From NCBI GenBank assembly GCA_937973965.1, contig CALJJQ010000005.1, positions 62,001 through 126,000 of the forward strand: a DNA stretch of 64,000 bases. Reading direction: 5' to 3'. Positions within the stretch are counted from its first letter, which is position 1; the number at the start of each line of letters is the position of its first letter. A program made the position numbers and the translations under genes. The notes under the pieces are model-generated. The model searched no databases, was not told where the DNA came from, and saw only the letters and a list, made by a program, of their open reading frames with translations. This DNA is from an uncultured Calothrix sp. Its GTDB lineage: Bacteria; Cyanobacteriota; Cyanobacteriia; Cyanobacteriales; Nostocaceae. Positions 49,826 through 59,708 of this stretch are shown piece after piece.

Positions 49826-51229
49826 ATGCATTTTGATTTGACTGTCTTTTCGTTACCTTTATTACCCATATTGGCAACGGCTAGTGAAAGTGCGGAACAT
49901 GTTGATAGTTCCCTTGTGCTAGCTGCGGTCTTGTTGAGTTTGACTGTGATTTATTTAGCAAGTAAGGTCGGTGGTGAGTTATCTAACCGTATCGGTCTTC
50001 CGGCTGTATTGGGAGAGCTAGTTGGTGGTGTAGTGGTGGGAGTATCAGTTCTGCATCTTCTCATATTTCCGGGTGAGGGTGTAGACGCTTCTGGCTCCTT
50101 AATTATCAGGTTTTTGGAACTGTCTGATGGTCTAAGTCCTGCGGCTGCGGATGGGGTTTTCCAACTAGAATCGGAGGTAGTTTCCACCCTTGCGGAATTG
50201 GGTGTAATTATTTTGCTGTTTGAAATTGGCTTGGAGTCCAATCTCAAAGAGTTAATGGCAGTAGGGCTTCAAGCTTCTATTGTCGCCTGCGTTGGGGTAG
50301 CTGTTCCCTTCGCTGCGGGAACAGTTGGCTTAATGACGATTTTTGGGGTTCCGGCAATTCCAGCGATTTTTGCAGGTGCGGCTTTGACTGCAACTAGTAT
50401 CGGGATTACCTCGAAGGTGCTATCCGAGTTGGGATGTTTGAATTCTAAAGAAGGACAAATCATCCTGGGTGCGGCGGTAATTGATGACATTTTGGGGATT
50501 ATCGTCCTTGCGGTGGTAGCAAGTTTAGCCAAAGATGGTGTCGTTGACATAAATAACGTGATTTTTTTAATCTTCAGTGCTACCGCATTTTTAGTTGGTG
50601 CGATCGCTTTAGGTAATGTCTTCAACAAGTCCTTTGTGGCAATCGTCGATCAGCTAAAAACCCGTGGTGAACTGGTATTACCCGCCTTCGTGTTCGCCTT
50701 TGTCATGGCTTACGTTGCTGCTGCTGTCCATTTGGAAGCGATTTTAGGTTCCTTCGCAGCAGGTCTAGTTTTGGAAGAAACGGAAAAACGCAAGGAACTA
50801 CAAAAACTGGTAGTACCAATTGCCGATATGCTCGTACCCATATTTTTTGTCACAGTGGGTGCGCATACCGATTTAAGCGTTCTCAACCCAGCCATTCCCA
50901 GCAATCGGGAAGGTTTAATCATGGCTGTATTTTTAGTTGCAGTCGCGATTATCGGTAAAATTGTCACTGGTTGGTCTGTATTTGGTCAAGGAAAAATCAA
51001 TCGGTTAGCGATTGGTGTAGGGATGGTTCCTCGTGGTGAGGTGGGTCTAGTATTTTTGGGAATCGGCTCTAGCAGTGGTGTTCTCAGCAAGCCTTTAGAA
51101 GCGGCAATTATCATGATGGTGATAATTACAACTTTTTTGGCTCCACCTCTGTTAAGATTCGTCTTTCCCCAATCCTGTCCGACTGAAACCGATGGGAATC
51201 CGGCTTTAGCGGAAGTTTCTTCCGATTAG
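49826..51229 (+). CDS. Cation:proton antiporter, CPA2 family
   Basis: 467 residues with twelve or so transmembrane helices. Typical features are LPAVLGELVGGVVVGVSVLH (helix 2-3), ILLFEIGLESNLKELM, the conserved Asp pair in AAVIDDILGIIVLAV, and GMVPRGEVGLVFLGIGSS near the C-terminus. It exchanges sodium or potassium for protons in the cytoplasmic or thylakoid membrane. There is no regulatory TrkA-N domain after the membrane part. Which ion it carries cannot be told from sequence. Confidence 0.9.
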   Translation: MHFDLTVFSLPLLPILATASESAEHVDSSLVLAAVLLSLTVIYLASKVGGELSNRIGLPAVLGELVGGVVVGVSVLHLLIFPGEGVDASGSLIIRFLELSDGLSPAAADGVFQLESEVVSTLAELGVIILLFEIGLESNLKELMAVGLQASIVACVGVAVPFAAGTVGLMTIFGVPAIPAIFAGAALTATSIGITSKVLSELGCLNSKEGQIILGAAVIDDILGIIVLAVVASLAKDGVVDINNVIFLIFSATAFLVGAIALGNVFNKSFVAIVDQLKTRGELVLPAFVFAFVMAYVAAAVHLEAILGSFAAGLVLEETEKRKELQKLVVPIADMLVPIFFVTVGAHTDLSVLNPAIPSNREGLIMAVFLVAVAIIGKIVTGWSVFGQGKINRLAIGVGMVPRGEVGLVFLGIGSSSGVLSKPLEAAIIMMVIITTFLAPPLLRFVFPQSCPTETDGNPALAEVSSD

Positions 51230-51401
51230 ATTGCTGAGTTAGGGAGCAAGGGGGATAAACTAAGGGGAGTGTGGTCTGGTTAATTGGGAGAATCTGTCTC
51301 AATTCATGAATCATGCTCCCCTTTTCTCATTACCTGTTCCCTATTTTCCCCTAGAGGAGTACAATAAATGCCGATTGTCCTCCAAAATATTTGCAAGTTT
51401 C

Positions 51402-51959
51402 ATGATCTCCAGTAACGACTTTCGACCTGGTGTTTCGATTGTACTAGACGGGTCTGTGTGGCGAGTTGTTGAATTTCTCCACGTTAAACCAGGAAAAGGT
51501 GCGGCATTTGTGCGTACTAAACTAAAAAACGTGCAGACAGGGAATACAGTAGAACGAACATTCCGAGCGGGTGAAACAGTTCCCCAAGCCACCCTAGAAA
51601 AAAGCACGATGCAACATACCTATAAAGAAGGCGATGAATACGTCTTTATGGATATGGAAACCTATGAAGAGGGTCGCTTAAGTGCTGCCCAAATTGGTGA
51701 TCGCGTCAAGTATCTCAAAGAAGGTATGGAAGTGAACGTTGTGCGTTGGGGAGATCAAGTTCTTGAAGTTGAACTTCCTAATTCGGTGGTCTTGGAAATT
51801 GTCGAAACCGACCCTGGAGTCAAGGGTGATACGGCTACAGGTGGTAGCAAACCAGCGAAACTGGAAACTGGTGCAACGGTTATGGTTCCCCTGTTTATTG
51901 CCCAGGGTGAGCGGATTCGCATCGATACCCGTGATGATAAATACTTAGGTCGTGAATAG
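51402..51959 (+). CDS. efp: Translation elongation factor P
   Basis: Relieves ribosome stalling at polyproline stretches. 185 residues from ATG 51402, the family length; the frame extends 32 codons upstream without family match. The domain I tip loop is [10 protein letters not shown], with Lys as the tip residue in PGKG; C-terminal domain [40 protein letters not shown]. In cyanobacteria efp is usually followed closely by accB; here accB is the next gene but about 1.1 kb away. Confidence 0.96.
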   Translation: MISSNDFRPGVSIVLDGSVWRVVEFLHVKPGKGAAFVRTKLKNVQTGNTVERTFRAGETVPQATLEKSTMQHTYKEGDEYVFMDMETYEEGRLSAAQIGDRVKYLKEGMEVNVVRWGDQVLEVELPNSVVLEIVETDPGVKGDTATGGSKPAKLETGATVMVPLFIAQGERIRIDTRDDKYLGRE

Positions 51960-53052
51960 TTACGTTTAGAACTATTCGATGCCTTTAGTTTATCTTAAAA
52001 TTGTTTGCCGAGTCAAAATCCGGTGTTGCGGTTATTATGCAATAGATATATCCCGATTGACTATAATTCATCGGGAATCTAACCGCTTTGTCTTACCACT
52101 TGATTGAATCGACTGTACAGCCAGTTATCAGTCACTGCTTTGTTGTGGAAATGGGTGTTTGGCAAGATTTTATTTGGGCTGGCGACCAATCCGCCAATAG
52201 TAAGCCAATAGTAAAAGGTGAAAAACCAAAGTCTGGAGAATAAGTAGTAGTGCGTAGTAGTGCAAAATTAAATTAACTTGACATTCCGAAATGCTGAAGT
52301 CACAAGCGAAATGCTTTTCTCAAAAGCAGCCGTTACACACGCATCTATGTTTTATCCTACGGGAGTAAACTACGCTGCGGACGATATATAAACCTCGTCC
52401 ATAATCAAAACTGGAGTTTTCGTCATTGCACTTCTTCGCGTAGTGGATCGACCGCAGGGTCGTCAGGTAGACGCACAGAGGCTTCTTGCAAAGTAGCAAT
52501 TTCAATAATCACGATTGAAAACAACGGTTCTTAACATGGACATGGTTTATTTAATTTTGCATCAGCACTTAATACTGTTGGGGAAATTAACATAGTAGTT
52601 TGATGATAGTGGTTTGTAGGCGTAGCCTTCTCGTCAAGACTGCTGTTGTCATCAACTTTTACAGTCAGGCTAAATGTCAAAAATATGACAATAAACCCCA
52701 CTGACTGTGTAGCTATGAAATTCTAGGTCTCCAATAGTTCACTCGCGGAAATCAACTCATTTGTTTTCCATCTCCGAGATTAAAGTTTACCAAGCGAATC
52801 TTTATAAATTCATAAACAATTTGTTATCTTTTGGCGTTAGCACAGACCTAGGTTTAGGTTTTAACTAAGTTTCCCAAAATTAACCCCCAACTCCCAAACC
52901 ACACCGGGGAATAGCTAGAAATCAATCAGTTTTGATCGTTAACCATTAACAGTCAACGTCAACAACTAACTTGTTTTCATTGGCAATTCCCAATTCATCT
53001 ACTACAAGTATCTCCCATCGGTAATGCCTAATTGTATGAGGTAATAAAAGCT
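51960..53052. other. Expanded spacer between efp and accB
   Basis: 1.1 kb without a supported gene. A short stem TCCCGAT/ATCGGGA (52051-52076) may end efp transcription, though no U-run follows. Fragments of GCTACGC-type and CAACAGTCAAC-type short repeats occur at 52370-52480 and 52940-52970. The 61-codon minus-strand frame at 52320-52505 is not convincing. Confidence 0.5.
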
Positions 53053-53592
53053 GTGCCCCTGGATTTTAATGAACTTCGCCAATTACTGGCAACAATTGCC
53101 CAAACAGATATTGCAGAAGTAACCCTCAAAACTGATGAGTTTGAGATTGCGGTACGTAAAGCAGTTAGTTTTACTCCTCCACCAACTTCATTTGTCCCAG
53201 TCACAAATGATGGTAGTGGAGCGGTACTACCATCTTCTACAGCCTCAAACTTACACCATCCCATCCCTGAAGCCTCCACAACCCGCAGCCATGACAATTC
53301 AGGTGGAAATCCCCCATCCCCACCCTCCACAGCGTCAGAAATCGATTCTCGCTGGGTTGAAGCCACTTCGCCAATGGTGGGAACCTTCTATCGTGCTGCT
53401 GCTCCCGGTGAGGCTCCTTTTGTGGAAGTTGGTACAAGGGTACGCAAGGGTCAAACCATATGCATCATCGAAGCGATGAAATTAATGAACGAAATCGAAG
53501 CCGAAGTGTCCGGTCAAGTAATGGAAATTCTCGTTCAAAATGGGGAACCTGTAGAATATGGTCAACCTTTAGTGCGAATAAACCCTGATTAA
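53053..53592 (+). CDS. accB: Biotin carboxyl carrier protein of acetyl-CoA carboxylase
   Basis: Carries the biotin that shuttles carboxyl groups for malonyl-CoA synthesis. 179 residues from GTG 53053, which gives the conserved N-terminus PLDFNELRQLLATIAQTDIA; an ATG 21 bases upstream would add MYEVIKA. An Ala/Pro/Ser-rich linker (about 45-95) precedes the biotinyl domain. EAMKLMNEIEAE contains the biotinylated Lys. Confidence 0.95.
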   Translation: MPLDFNELRQLLATIAQTDIAEVTLKTDEFEIAVRKAVSFTPPPTSFVPVTNDGSGAVLPSSTASNLHHPIPEASTTRSHDNSGGNPPSPPSTASEIDSRWVEATSPMVGTFYRAAAPGEAPFVEVGTRVRKGQTICIIEAMKLMNEIEAEVSGQVMEILVQNGEPVEYGQPLVRINPD

Positions 53593-53661
53593 GTATTAAT
53601 CTATATAACGGAACGTGTAATCAAAAAAACCTTCTGTACATTTAAAAGCGGGTCATTCGTA

Positions 53662-54012
53662 ATGAAACAAACGTTGCCTGTACCACCTGAAGTCGTGCAA
53701 CAAGTAGCGGAATACTTCAGCCTGTTGAGCGAACCGACGCGTTTGCGACTATTGCATCTCCTTCGAGATGAGGAAAAAAACGTACAAGAGTTGGTGGAGG
53801 CAACACAAACTTCTCAAGCCAATGTCTCAAAACACCTCAAAGTTATGTGGCAAGCTGGTATTCTCAGCCGTCGCAGTGAGGGAACTTGTGCATACTACCG
53901 TGTCGAAGACGAGATGATTTTTGAATTGTGTAATCGAGTTTGCGATCGCCTTGCAACTCGTCTGGAACAACAAGCTCAAAATTTTCGGGTTCTCAATACA
54001 ACTAACAACTAG
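53662..54012 (+). CDS. ArsR/SmtB-family transcriptional regulator
   Basis: 116 residues, winged-helix: LLSEPTRLRLLHLLRDEEKN, then the recognition helix region TSQANVSKHLKVMWQAGILS and the wing RRSEGTCAYYRVED. Three cysteines (76, 90, 94; ELCNRVC) lie in or after the wing and could sense a metal or redox signal, but the SmtB alpha-3 ELCV motif is absent. It begins 69 bases after accB on the same strand, so it may be co-transcribed. Target genes are unknown; a divergently placed metal transporter is not present. Confidence 0.85.
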   Translation: MKQTLPVPPEVVQQVAEYFSLLSEPTRLRLLHLLRDEEKNVQELVEATQTSQANVSKHLKVMWQAGILSRRSEGTCAYYRVEDEMIFELCNRVCDRLATRLEQQAQNFRVLNTTNN

Positions 54013-54142
54013 GAAAGGGAGACAGGAGACAGGATAGGGGAGTCATAATTTGTAGTACGGGAATACTCCAGTACACAATTATTTTGCTTCTCTGTACCTC
54101 TGTTTTCCTGCTACTCCCTACCCCTTTTAATCTCTATTCCCT

Positions 54143-54754
54143 TTACAACTGGTACTCTCGATTAAAACTTTCACGTGTCAAGGGTTGATCAAGTTCCAGA
54201 CCTTCACCACCTAAAACTTCTAAAGGCTTACCGTTAACTTCAATAAAGACATTGGCGTTAGCATTAAAAGTTGTGGCGGTGTAGATAACTTGTCCTAAGC
54301 GTCCCGTCATCGAAGCACTACCACCTCCACTGGTAAATTCTTCCGACAGGTTGACGTGGATACCGTCATTTTCCACTCGGACTCCCAGTAATTTTGTACC
54401 TTCGGGAATAGTACTGCTGGTGTCTCCATCGTTTTTAACCGTCATTAAGCGATTAAATACGGCTTCTAGCGCTTGACTGGGATTATCTTTAGAGACTTTA
54501 ACTTGAACAGGAAAGGGAACTAGTACCAAATTAGTACCACTGTCTTTAATTAGATAAATATTAACCGTTTGTTCAACACCAGCGATACTTCCGGCTGGAC
54601 TTTGATGACCAGTGATATTTCCCTGTTGGTTCGGAACCGGTGGATTTGTGTAATTCCATGTAAACCACGCAACACCACCACTCACAGCAACCACCGCAGC
54701 AGAAACCGCAGCGACCACACCAGAAGAAATTCGATTTCTTTCTTGCTCTTTCAT
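54143..54754 (-). CDS. GerMN domain membrane-anchored protein
   Basis: 203 residues. N-terminal membrane helix (SSGVVAAVSAAVVAVSGGVA, about 10-30), then a GerMN domain (about 65-180: VNIYLIKDSGTNLVLVPFPV, NPSQALEAVFNRLM, VNLSEEFTSGGGS). Known members occur in spore germination and lipoprotein contexts; in cyanobacteria the role is unknown, probably periplasmic. ATG 54754 is preceded by AAGGAGG. Confidence 0.85.
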   Translation of the reverse strand: MKEQERNRISSGVVAAVSAAVVAVSGGVAWFTWNYTNPPVPNQQGNITGHQSPAGSIAGVEQTVNIYLIKDSGTNLVLVPFPVQVKVSKDNPSQALEAVFNRLMTVKNDGDTSSTIPEGTKLLGVRVENDGIHVNLSEEFTSGGGSASMTGRLGQVIYTATTFNANANVFIEVNGKPLEVLGGEGLELDQPLTRESFNREYQL

Positions 54755-55037
54755 GGAACTACCTTCCTCCTTAAGGGCTGGAAATTTTAGACTAGCAAAG
54801 ACTGCTAAAAAATAAACTTAAATTGAAGACAGAACTGGAATTTAAAGGCGAATTTATGAATATATCGTGCTATTTGAGCAAAAATACTCACCCCTATCTC
54901 AAATGACAGCAGTTTCCGTCAACCTAACTGCCTATGATGATTGACTTGTTGACCATATTTCTGTGCCCTGGATTAGGAGCAGAATGTTTCCAAACTAGCC
55001 CTATGGCCAATTTTTATCATCATCTGCGGATTCAGAA

Positions 55038-55850
55038 TTAGATTTTTCTCAAAGTCTGGAAAAATTTCGATGTCGGTAAAATTCGTACAAAGGAAGCAAT
55101 TTCTATCTGTCCGGGTTTGAGGTCTAATTGGAGAATCCGCATTTGTAAACCATCATCTTCTAACTGACGTAAGTCAAAGCGTTGATTGAGATTTTCAACA
55201 ATTTGATTGAGCAATCTTGGTGGAATTTTTTCTCCCTCCACATTTCCCACTGGAGCAATTAGTTGCAATTGTCTCCCTTTGGTAATTTTGATTCCGCTTT
55301 CCACCTCCACTTCCACCCTGTCTGTGTTGTCTTGATTGCGTAATTCTATACGTAAATTTACCCGATTATTTGCTAAAAATCTTATCCGTGGATTAACAAG
55401 TGTAAAAATTGTTTCTGTTTGCTCATTTTCCGGGTTGACATTGACGATATTTAACTTCTGCAGTTGGGACAAGAATTCCGGAGATTGTAATAATTTATTT
55501 ACATCTTCTTCCTGTAGGACAATTCGTAATCCAGTTTGTAGTGGTTTTTGGATTTGAGGTCGTCTACGGAGCAAACTATTAGGATCAATTTGGACTGCAT
55601 CTGTTTCTACTTCTAAGGCTGCAATCCGGATATCCCGTCCTTTTAATTTTAGCCCTCGACCAGCAACTCTTATCCTTTCTATTTTACCTTGAATTAGTTG
55701 ATGGGTGGGGGCGTTATCCACCCGAACTTTTAGTTCTTCAACCTGTTCAAATTGTTTTTTGATGGTATTTTCGGCAGTGCGATCAATAATTAAACCCGCA
55801 GGGGTAATTAAACCTAGGATTCCGGAAAGAATGATTGTTAACAGTTCCAT
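55038..55850 (-). CDS. DUF2993 (LmeA-like) exported lipid-binding protein
   Basis: 270 residues from ATG 55850; 30 further codons upstream are open but lack any match. An N-terminal hydrophobic helix (about 2-20) precedes repeated beta-rich segments (VRVDNAPTHQLIQGKIERIR, AALEVETDAVQIDPNSLL). DUF2993 proteins resemble lipid-binding tubular folds and, in actinobacteria, LmeA helps mannan elongation. Common and multi-copy in cyanobacteria, function untested. Confidence 0.85.
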   Translation of the reverse strand: MELLTIILSGILGLITPAGLIIDRTAENTIKKQFEQVEELKVRVDNAPTHQLIQGKIERIRVAGRGLKLKGRDIRIAALEVETDAVQIDPNSLLRRRPQIQKPLQTGLRIVLQEEDVNKLLQSPEFLSQLQKLNIVNVNPENEQTETIFTLVNPRIRFLANNRVNLRIELRNQDNTDRVEVEVESGIKITKGRQLQLIAPVGNVEGEKIPPRLLNQIVENLNQRFDLRQLEDDGLQMRILQLDLKPGQIEIASFVRILPTSKFFQTLRKI

Positions 55851-55957
55851 AAATTTAACGGAGAAAGCAGGACACAGAATGCAGGATACAGGAGTGGGAC
55901 AAACCCGACTGTGTAATGCAGATGGGGTGTGTTCCTGCAATTAACTTTGGTTTGGGG

Positions 55958-56845
55958 TTATTTGCTGGACTGAATTTTGGCTTGGATGTACGTCGGTAAG
56001 GCAAATGCTGCTTGATGGATATCCGGATTGTAATAGCTTAAATCATGTTGCTGGGTAAATGCGATCGCTTTTTCCCGGTCAAAGTCGTGAAGCGGATGGG
56101 GTCCTTGTTTGGAACAGTAGGTTAAACTCCACATTCCTGTCGGGTACATGGGTATATACACCAGATAGCAATGGACTGAATCCTTTCCAAAGACCTGTTT
56201 CAAGCATTGATTCAAATCGACAAATGCGTCGGGATGGAATAATGGGGACTCACTTTGAATGGTTACGACTCCACCGGGACGCAAACACCGATAAACGTGT
56301 TCGTAAAATGATTGACTAAATAGTCCCTCCGAAGGACCAACGGGGTCGGAGGAGTCAATGATGACTAAATCATAACTGTCGCTCGCTGCATTTTCGACAA
56401 ATTTAATCCCATCATCAATCAGTAGGTTTAATTTGGAATGGTTCAAAGCAGAGGAAATATTCGGCAAAAATTGCTGAGAAGCACGCACTACTACTTCGTC
56501 AATTTCCACCATTGTCACCCGTTCAATTCCCGGATGACGCATTAATTCCCTAATCGTTCCTCCATCTCCGGCTCCAATTACCAATACATGTTTAATATTA
56601 GGATGGGTAAACATGGGCACATGTACTATCATTTCGTGATAATTAGCCTCATCCGCTTCCGTACACATGACCATCCGGTCAATCGTCAGCATTTTTCCTC
56701 GGTCATAGGTATCAAAAACTTCTACTGTTTGGTAAGGAGATGTTTCTTGAAATAGGGGTTCCCCTTTAATCCGGATTGAGAGCGCTGTTTTTCCATTAGT
56801 GTCGATTACCCATTCCTGGGGATTGAATTGGTCGAGGATAGCCAT
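55958..56845 (-). CDS. speE: Spermidine synthase
   Basis: Transfers an aminopropyl group from decarboxylated S-adenosylmethionine to putrescine. 295 residues from ATG 56845; an earlier in-frame start would add 42 unrelated residues. Motifs: QTVEVFDTYDRGKMLTIDRM, YHEMIVHVPM, VLVIGAGDGGTIRE (SAM-binding), VIIDSSDPVGPSEGLFS (catalytic Asp), and IPMYPTGMWSLTYCSK. Confidence 0.95.
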   Translation of the reverse strand: MAILDQFNPQEWVIDTNGKTALSIRIKGEPLFQETSPYQTVEVFDTYDRGKMLTIDRMVMCTEADEANYHEMIVHVPMFTHPNIKHVLVIGAGDGGTIRELMRHPGIERVTMVEIDEVVVRASQQFLPNISSALNHSKLNLLIDDGIKFVENAASDSYDLVIIDSSDPVGPSEGLFSQSFYEHVYRCLRPGGVVTIQSESPLFHPDAFVDLNQCLKQVFGKDSVHCYLVYIPMYPTGMWSLTYCSKQGPHPLHDFDREKAIAFTQQHDLSYYNPDIHQAAFALPTYIQAKIQSSK

Positions 56846-57917
56846 AGGATTTTGGATTTTAGATTGAACAAAAACGCACCTAGAACACCGTTCATTAATC
56901 CCAGAAACTAGCTTTTTTGAGGGAATATTAGGTGTGGACAAGCCAATATTCGCAATACCTGTATTTCTCACAAATTCATCAAATCTAGAGGGAGAGACGA
57001 CCCGACGGATCGTCTGTACAAGGTTTAATCATGCATAATTTCCCCCTGCTCCCTATTCCCTGCAATTTCTGGGATGGTACGCGATGTATTGCCAGTCGAA
57101 CAGTATACGCTGTTGGTAGCCTCGACTCAAGGTCTTGGTTGGTGTGGATGAATTGGGAGTTAAGTTTAATGCTATTAATTTTCAGTAATTTATCGGCTTG
57201 ATTAGGCGATCGCCATCCCATCACTCCTTAATATTGCCCAAATTTAATCTATTATTAATATTTTTCTCATCACAACTTAATTCATATCTATCCTAGAATA
57301 TTGAGAAATACTTGCTTTTATTGCCAAGATGGGTTAGATTGAAAAAAATTGATCCCCCAGATGTCGTCTACCAAAAACACCTATTTCCCGTGGCTTTGAT
57401 GCCTACGCAGACATTTATATCCCATCTAAAAGGTGGATAGCATTGCTGCGATAAATGAATAGATTCTCATTGTCGTTAACTTTACTATCCGTAAGGAGGA
57501 TAGATTTTTTCTATGGATATATTGAGAATAAATTGCATTAATTATCACAAAAAAGAGTTTTTTTAGAGTATATTGTCAGTATTCAAAATGTTAACTTTAA
57601 TCCGAATAATCATTACTAAGCATGATTATCTGAACACGTGAATAGTTTCAGAGTCAGCTTCAGTATTAGACTTGCTCGGTTATTTTACTGCTTAACTTAA
57701 TTTTCAGGAATGAATACGACATAATTTGAAAAATTATATTTACTGGTATATGAATGAAATTAACTTATATGATATACACAAACAACAAGTTACAAATTAC
57801 TAATGATATAAGGCAAATAAAAAGTGAATTAAATTTTATTCTGAATGGGGTGACTATATCTATAAAGCTTTGCCTATGAATCCATAAAACATTCAATATA
57901 AAAGTCTAGCAAGAGTC
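56846..57917. other. Divergent intergenic region between speE and the sucrase/ferredoxin-like gene
   Basis: About 1.1 kb. A degenerate copy of the CGACCC-core hairpin family lies at 56993-57018. The right half is strongly AT-rich. A palindromic ATAATCAT/ATGATTAT site lies at 57606-57629. No gene seen. Confidence 0.5.
57606..57629. promoter_or_regulatory. Possible operator: ATAATCAT-N8-ATGATTAT
   Basis: Perfect 8-bp inverted repeat with an 8-base spacer, about 290 bases before the sucrase/ferredoxin-like gene. AT-rich dyads of this shape are used by Fur-type and other regulators. The distance from the gene and the AT-rich background make chance a real possibility. Confidence 0.25.
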
Positions 57918-58928
57918 ATGAGTATGTTTTTTTGTTCCGACCATTCCCGCGAAATTCAAGAAGATATAATTGGTAGCGCCAACTATCATCAAGCATATAT
58001 ATTGATAGAGTGTCCCCAACCTTGGGCTTACAATGCCTTTGAATCGAAATGGGTTCCCGAAAATTTACAGTTATTAGCGCAGGAAATTAAGCATAATCGA
58101 TTACCCATTAAACTATTGCTAATTTCTGATAATGAATCCCATAGGCGTGAGGAGAAAAGTTTACTAATATATCAACGGAAACATGAATTTGCGAACAACT
58201 ATCATAAGCATGAATTTAAGTTCAAAACAATAGAAGAAGCGGCCTTAATTATTCGTAAATGGTTGTGGTTAGGAGACACTTGTGACGAAATTACGTCTGA
58301 GGTGACAAGGGATATATTAGTTTGTACCCACGGTAGTCATGATAAGTGTTGTTCTCGTTATGGTAATCCCTTTTTCCATGCAGCTTCAGCTTTAATTAGT
58401 GATTTAAAACTGCAACATATTAAAATTTGGAAATCGAGTCATTTTGGTGGACACAGATTTGCGCCAACAGCGATTGATTTATCCGATGGACGCTACTATG
58501 GTCGGTTAGATATAGAAGTATTTCGAGAGATTTTACTGCGGGTTGGAAGTGTGGAATTATTTCAACGGGTTTATCGTGGTTGGAGTATTTTACCTCCACC
58601 TTTACAGGTATTAGAACGGGAATTAATTTTATCCCACGGATGGGATTGGTTTGATTATAAAATTATGGGTAGAATTAGCGAGCAAAACCAGAATAATAGT
58701 TTGATACTGGGGGAAATCAGCTTTGAAACAACAGACGGTTATCATTACCTACATCAAGCTCAAATAACTTGTGATGAAAGCAAAACTGTGACAGTGAAAG
58801 GTTCCTGTAATGCGTCTAAAGAATCACTGATTCTCAAATATTCTGTAGCTAATCCCGGTTCAGAATCCTTGGTTATACCTAAATATGTGCGTTTAGGACA
58901 TCCGGAGGTTTTGAAAACTGCTAGTTAG
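57918..58928 (+). CDS. Sucrase/ferredoxin-like family protein (thioredoxin-fold, probable Fe-S)
   Basis: 336 residues. The conserved CTHGSHDKCCSRYG (about 136-149) and SSHFGGHRFAPTAI (about 174-187) give the Cys and His ligands of the family, which has a thioredoxin-like ferredoxin fold. The sequence CPQPWAYNAFESK near the N-terminus is also family-typical. Cyanobacterial members are often near siderophore or iron genes; none lie here. No signal peptide. ATG 57918 with a second in-frame ATG at 57924. Confidence 0.85.
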   Translation: MSMFFCSDHSREIQEDIIGSANYHQAYILIECPQPWAYNAFESKWVPENLQLLAQEIKHNRLPIKLLLISDNESHRREEKSLLIYQRKHEFANNYHKHEFKFKTIEEAALIIRKWLWLGDTCDEITSEVTRDILVCTHGSHDKCCSRYGNPFFHAASALISDLKLQHIKIWKSSHFGGHRFAPTAIDLSDGRYYGRLDIEVFREILLRVGSVELFQRVYRGWSILPPPLQVLERELILSHGWDWFDYKIMGRISEQNQNNSLILGEISFETTDGYHYLHQAQITCDESKTVTVKGSCNASKESLILKYSVANPGSESLVIPKYVRLGHPEVLKTAS

Positions 58929-59123
58929 TCTCAAAATCAGCAGGAAGTTTTGGCTTAAATTCTCATTTTTTGGAAGTAGGGAGTAGAAGTAAAATTAATC
59001 TGTCACTTAAGGTTTATAACTTACTTGTGAGAAATCCGGGTAAAACCTCTGAGGGTGAAAAGATATAAATTTATGATGGATGGGTAGTATATCTATAGAT
59101 AGGGCTTGCGAAAAATATAGTCA

Positions 59124-59143
59124 AGACGCGATATATCGCGTCT
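59124..59143. repeat. Perfect 20-bp palindrome of the dispersed hairpin family
   Basis: AGACGCGATATATCGCGTCT, a self-complementary sequence with the GACGCG...CGCGTC outer part and an ATAT centre. Non-coding, between the sucrase/ferredoxin-like gene and element R1 copy 2. Confidence 0.65.
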
Positions 59144-59460
59144 CTATATCTTACAATAGTTAGAGGGTATTTTAGTTACTCCCTTTTTCTTAATCCTGGT
59201 AATCCCTATGTAGGGTCTGTTGAATCCGATTAAAACCTTGATTTTGCAGGTTTTGCAATTTTTTCAGGTTCCTACCAACTCAAAAATGCGCATCTTTTGA
59301 TTAAATATATCTTTTCACCAAAACATGAATAAAATTCATAAAAACCAGCTTATTAATAAATTCATCATGAATAAATATTGGTTAACTATTGGAGCATTTA
59401 TATTAAGTTTTATCCTGAGAATTTGTATTTCGGCTGATGGTATGATTTCGCCTAATTAAA

Positions 59461-59627
59461 CAGTCATTTTGAATACTTGAATTATCGTTTTTGGGAATGG
59501 GGAGTAGACAATAGGGAGCGACATGTCGCGTCTGTACTCTCGAAGAAAAAATTAGCTTTATAACTCCATGTTCAGAGTCAGAAGGATAGTCAAAATAGTG
59601 ATAATTAATACTTGACAAACATTCTCT
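59461..59627. repeat. Dispersed element R1, copy 2
   Basis: About 167 bp, same orientation as 6731-6902 and clearly homologous from GAATACTTGAATTATCGTTT to AATACTTGACAAACATTCTC. The left terminus is degraded while the right keeps AAACATTCTCT. The palindrome is GCGACATGTCGC. Similarity is roughly 85 percent by eye. Confidence 0.7.
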
Positions 59628-59708
59628 GAGAGTTATTTTATGACTCTTAATATTTTGTTTGCCTTTTTGAACTCCTCAACAAAGTTGCTCAAGAGTGATT
59701 GAACAGAC

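Noticed and set aside
52320-52505. 61-codon minus-strand frame between efp and accB
   Set aside because: Crosses short-repeat fragments and shows no protein-like features.
59403-59618. 71-codon minus-strand frame
   Set aside because: It is inside the R1 repeat copy and has no counterpart of the same reading in the copy at 6731.
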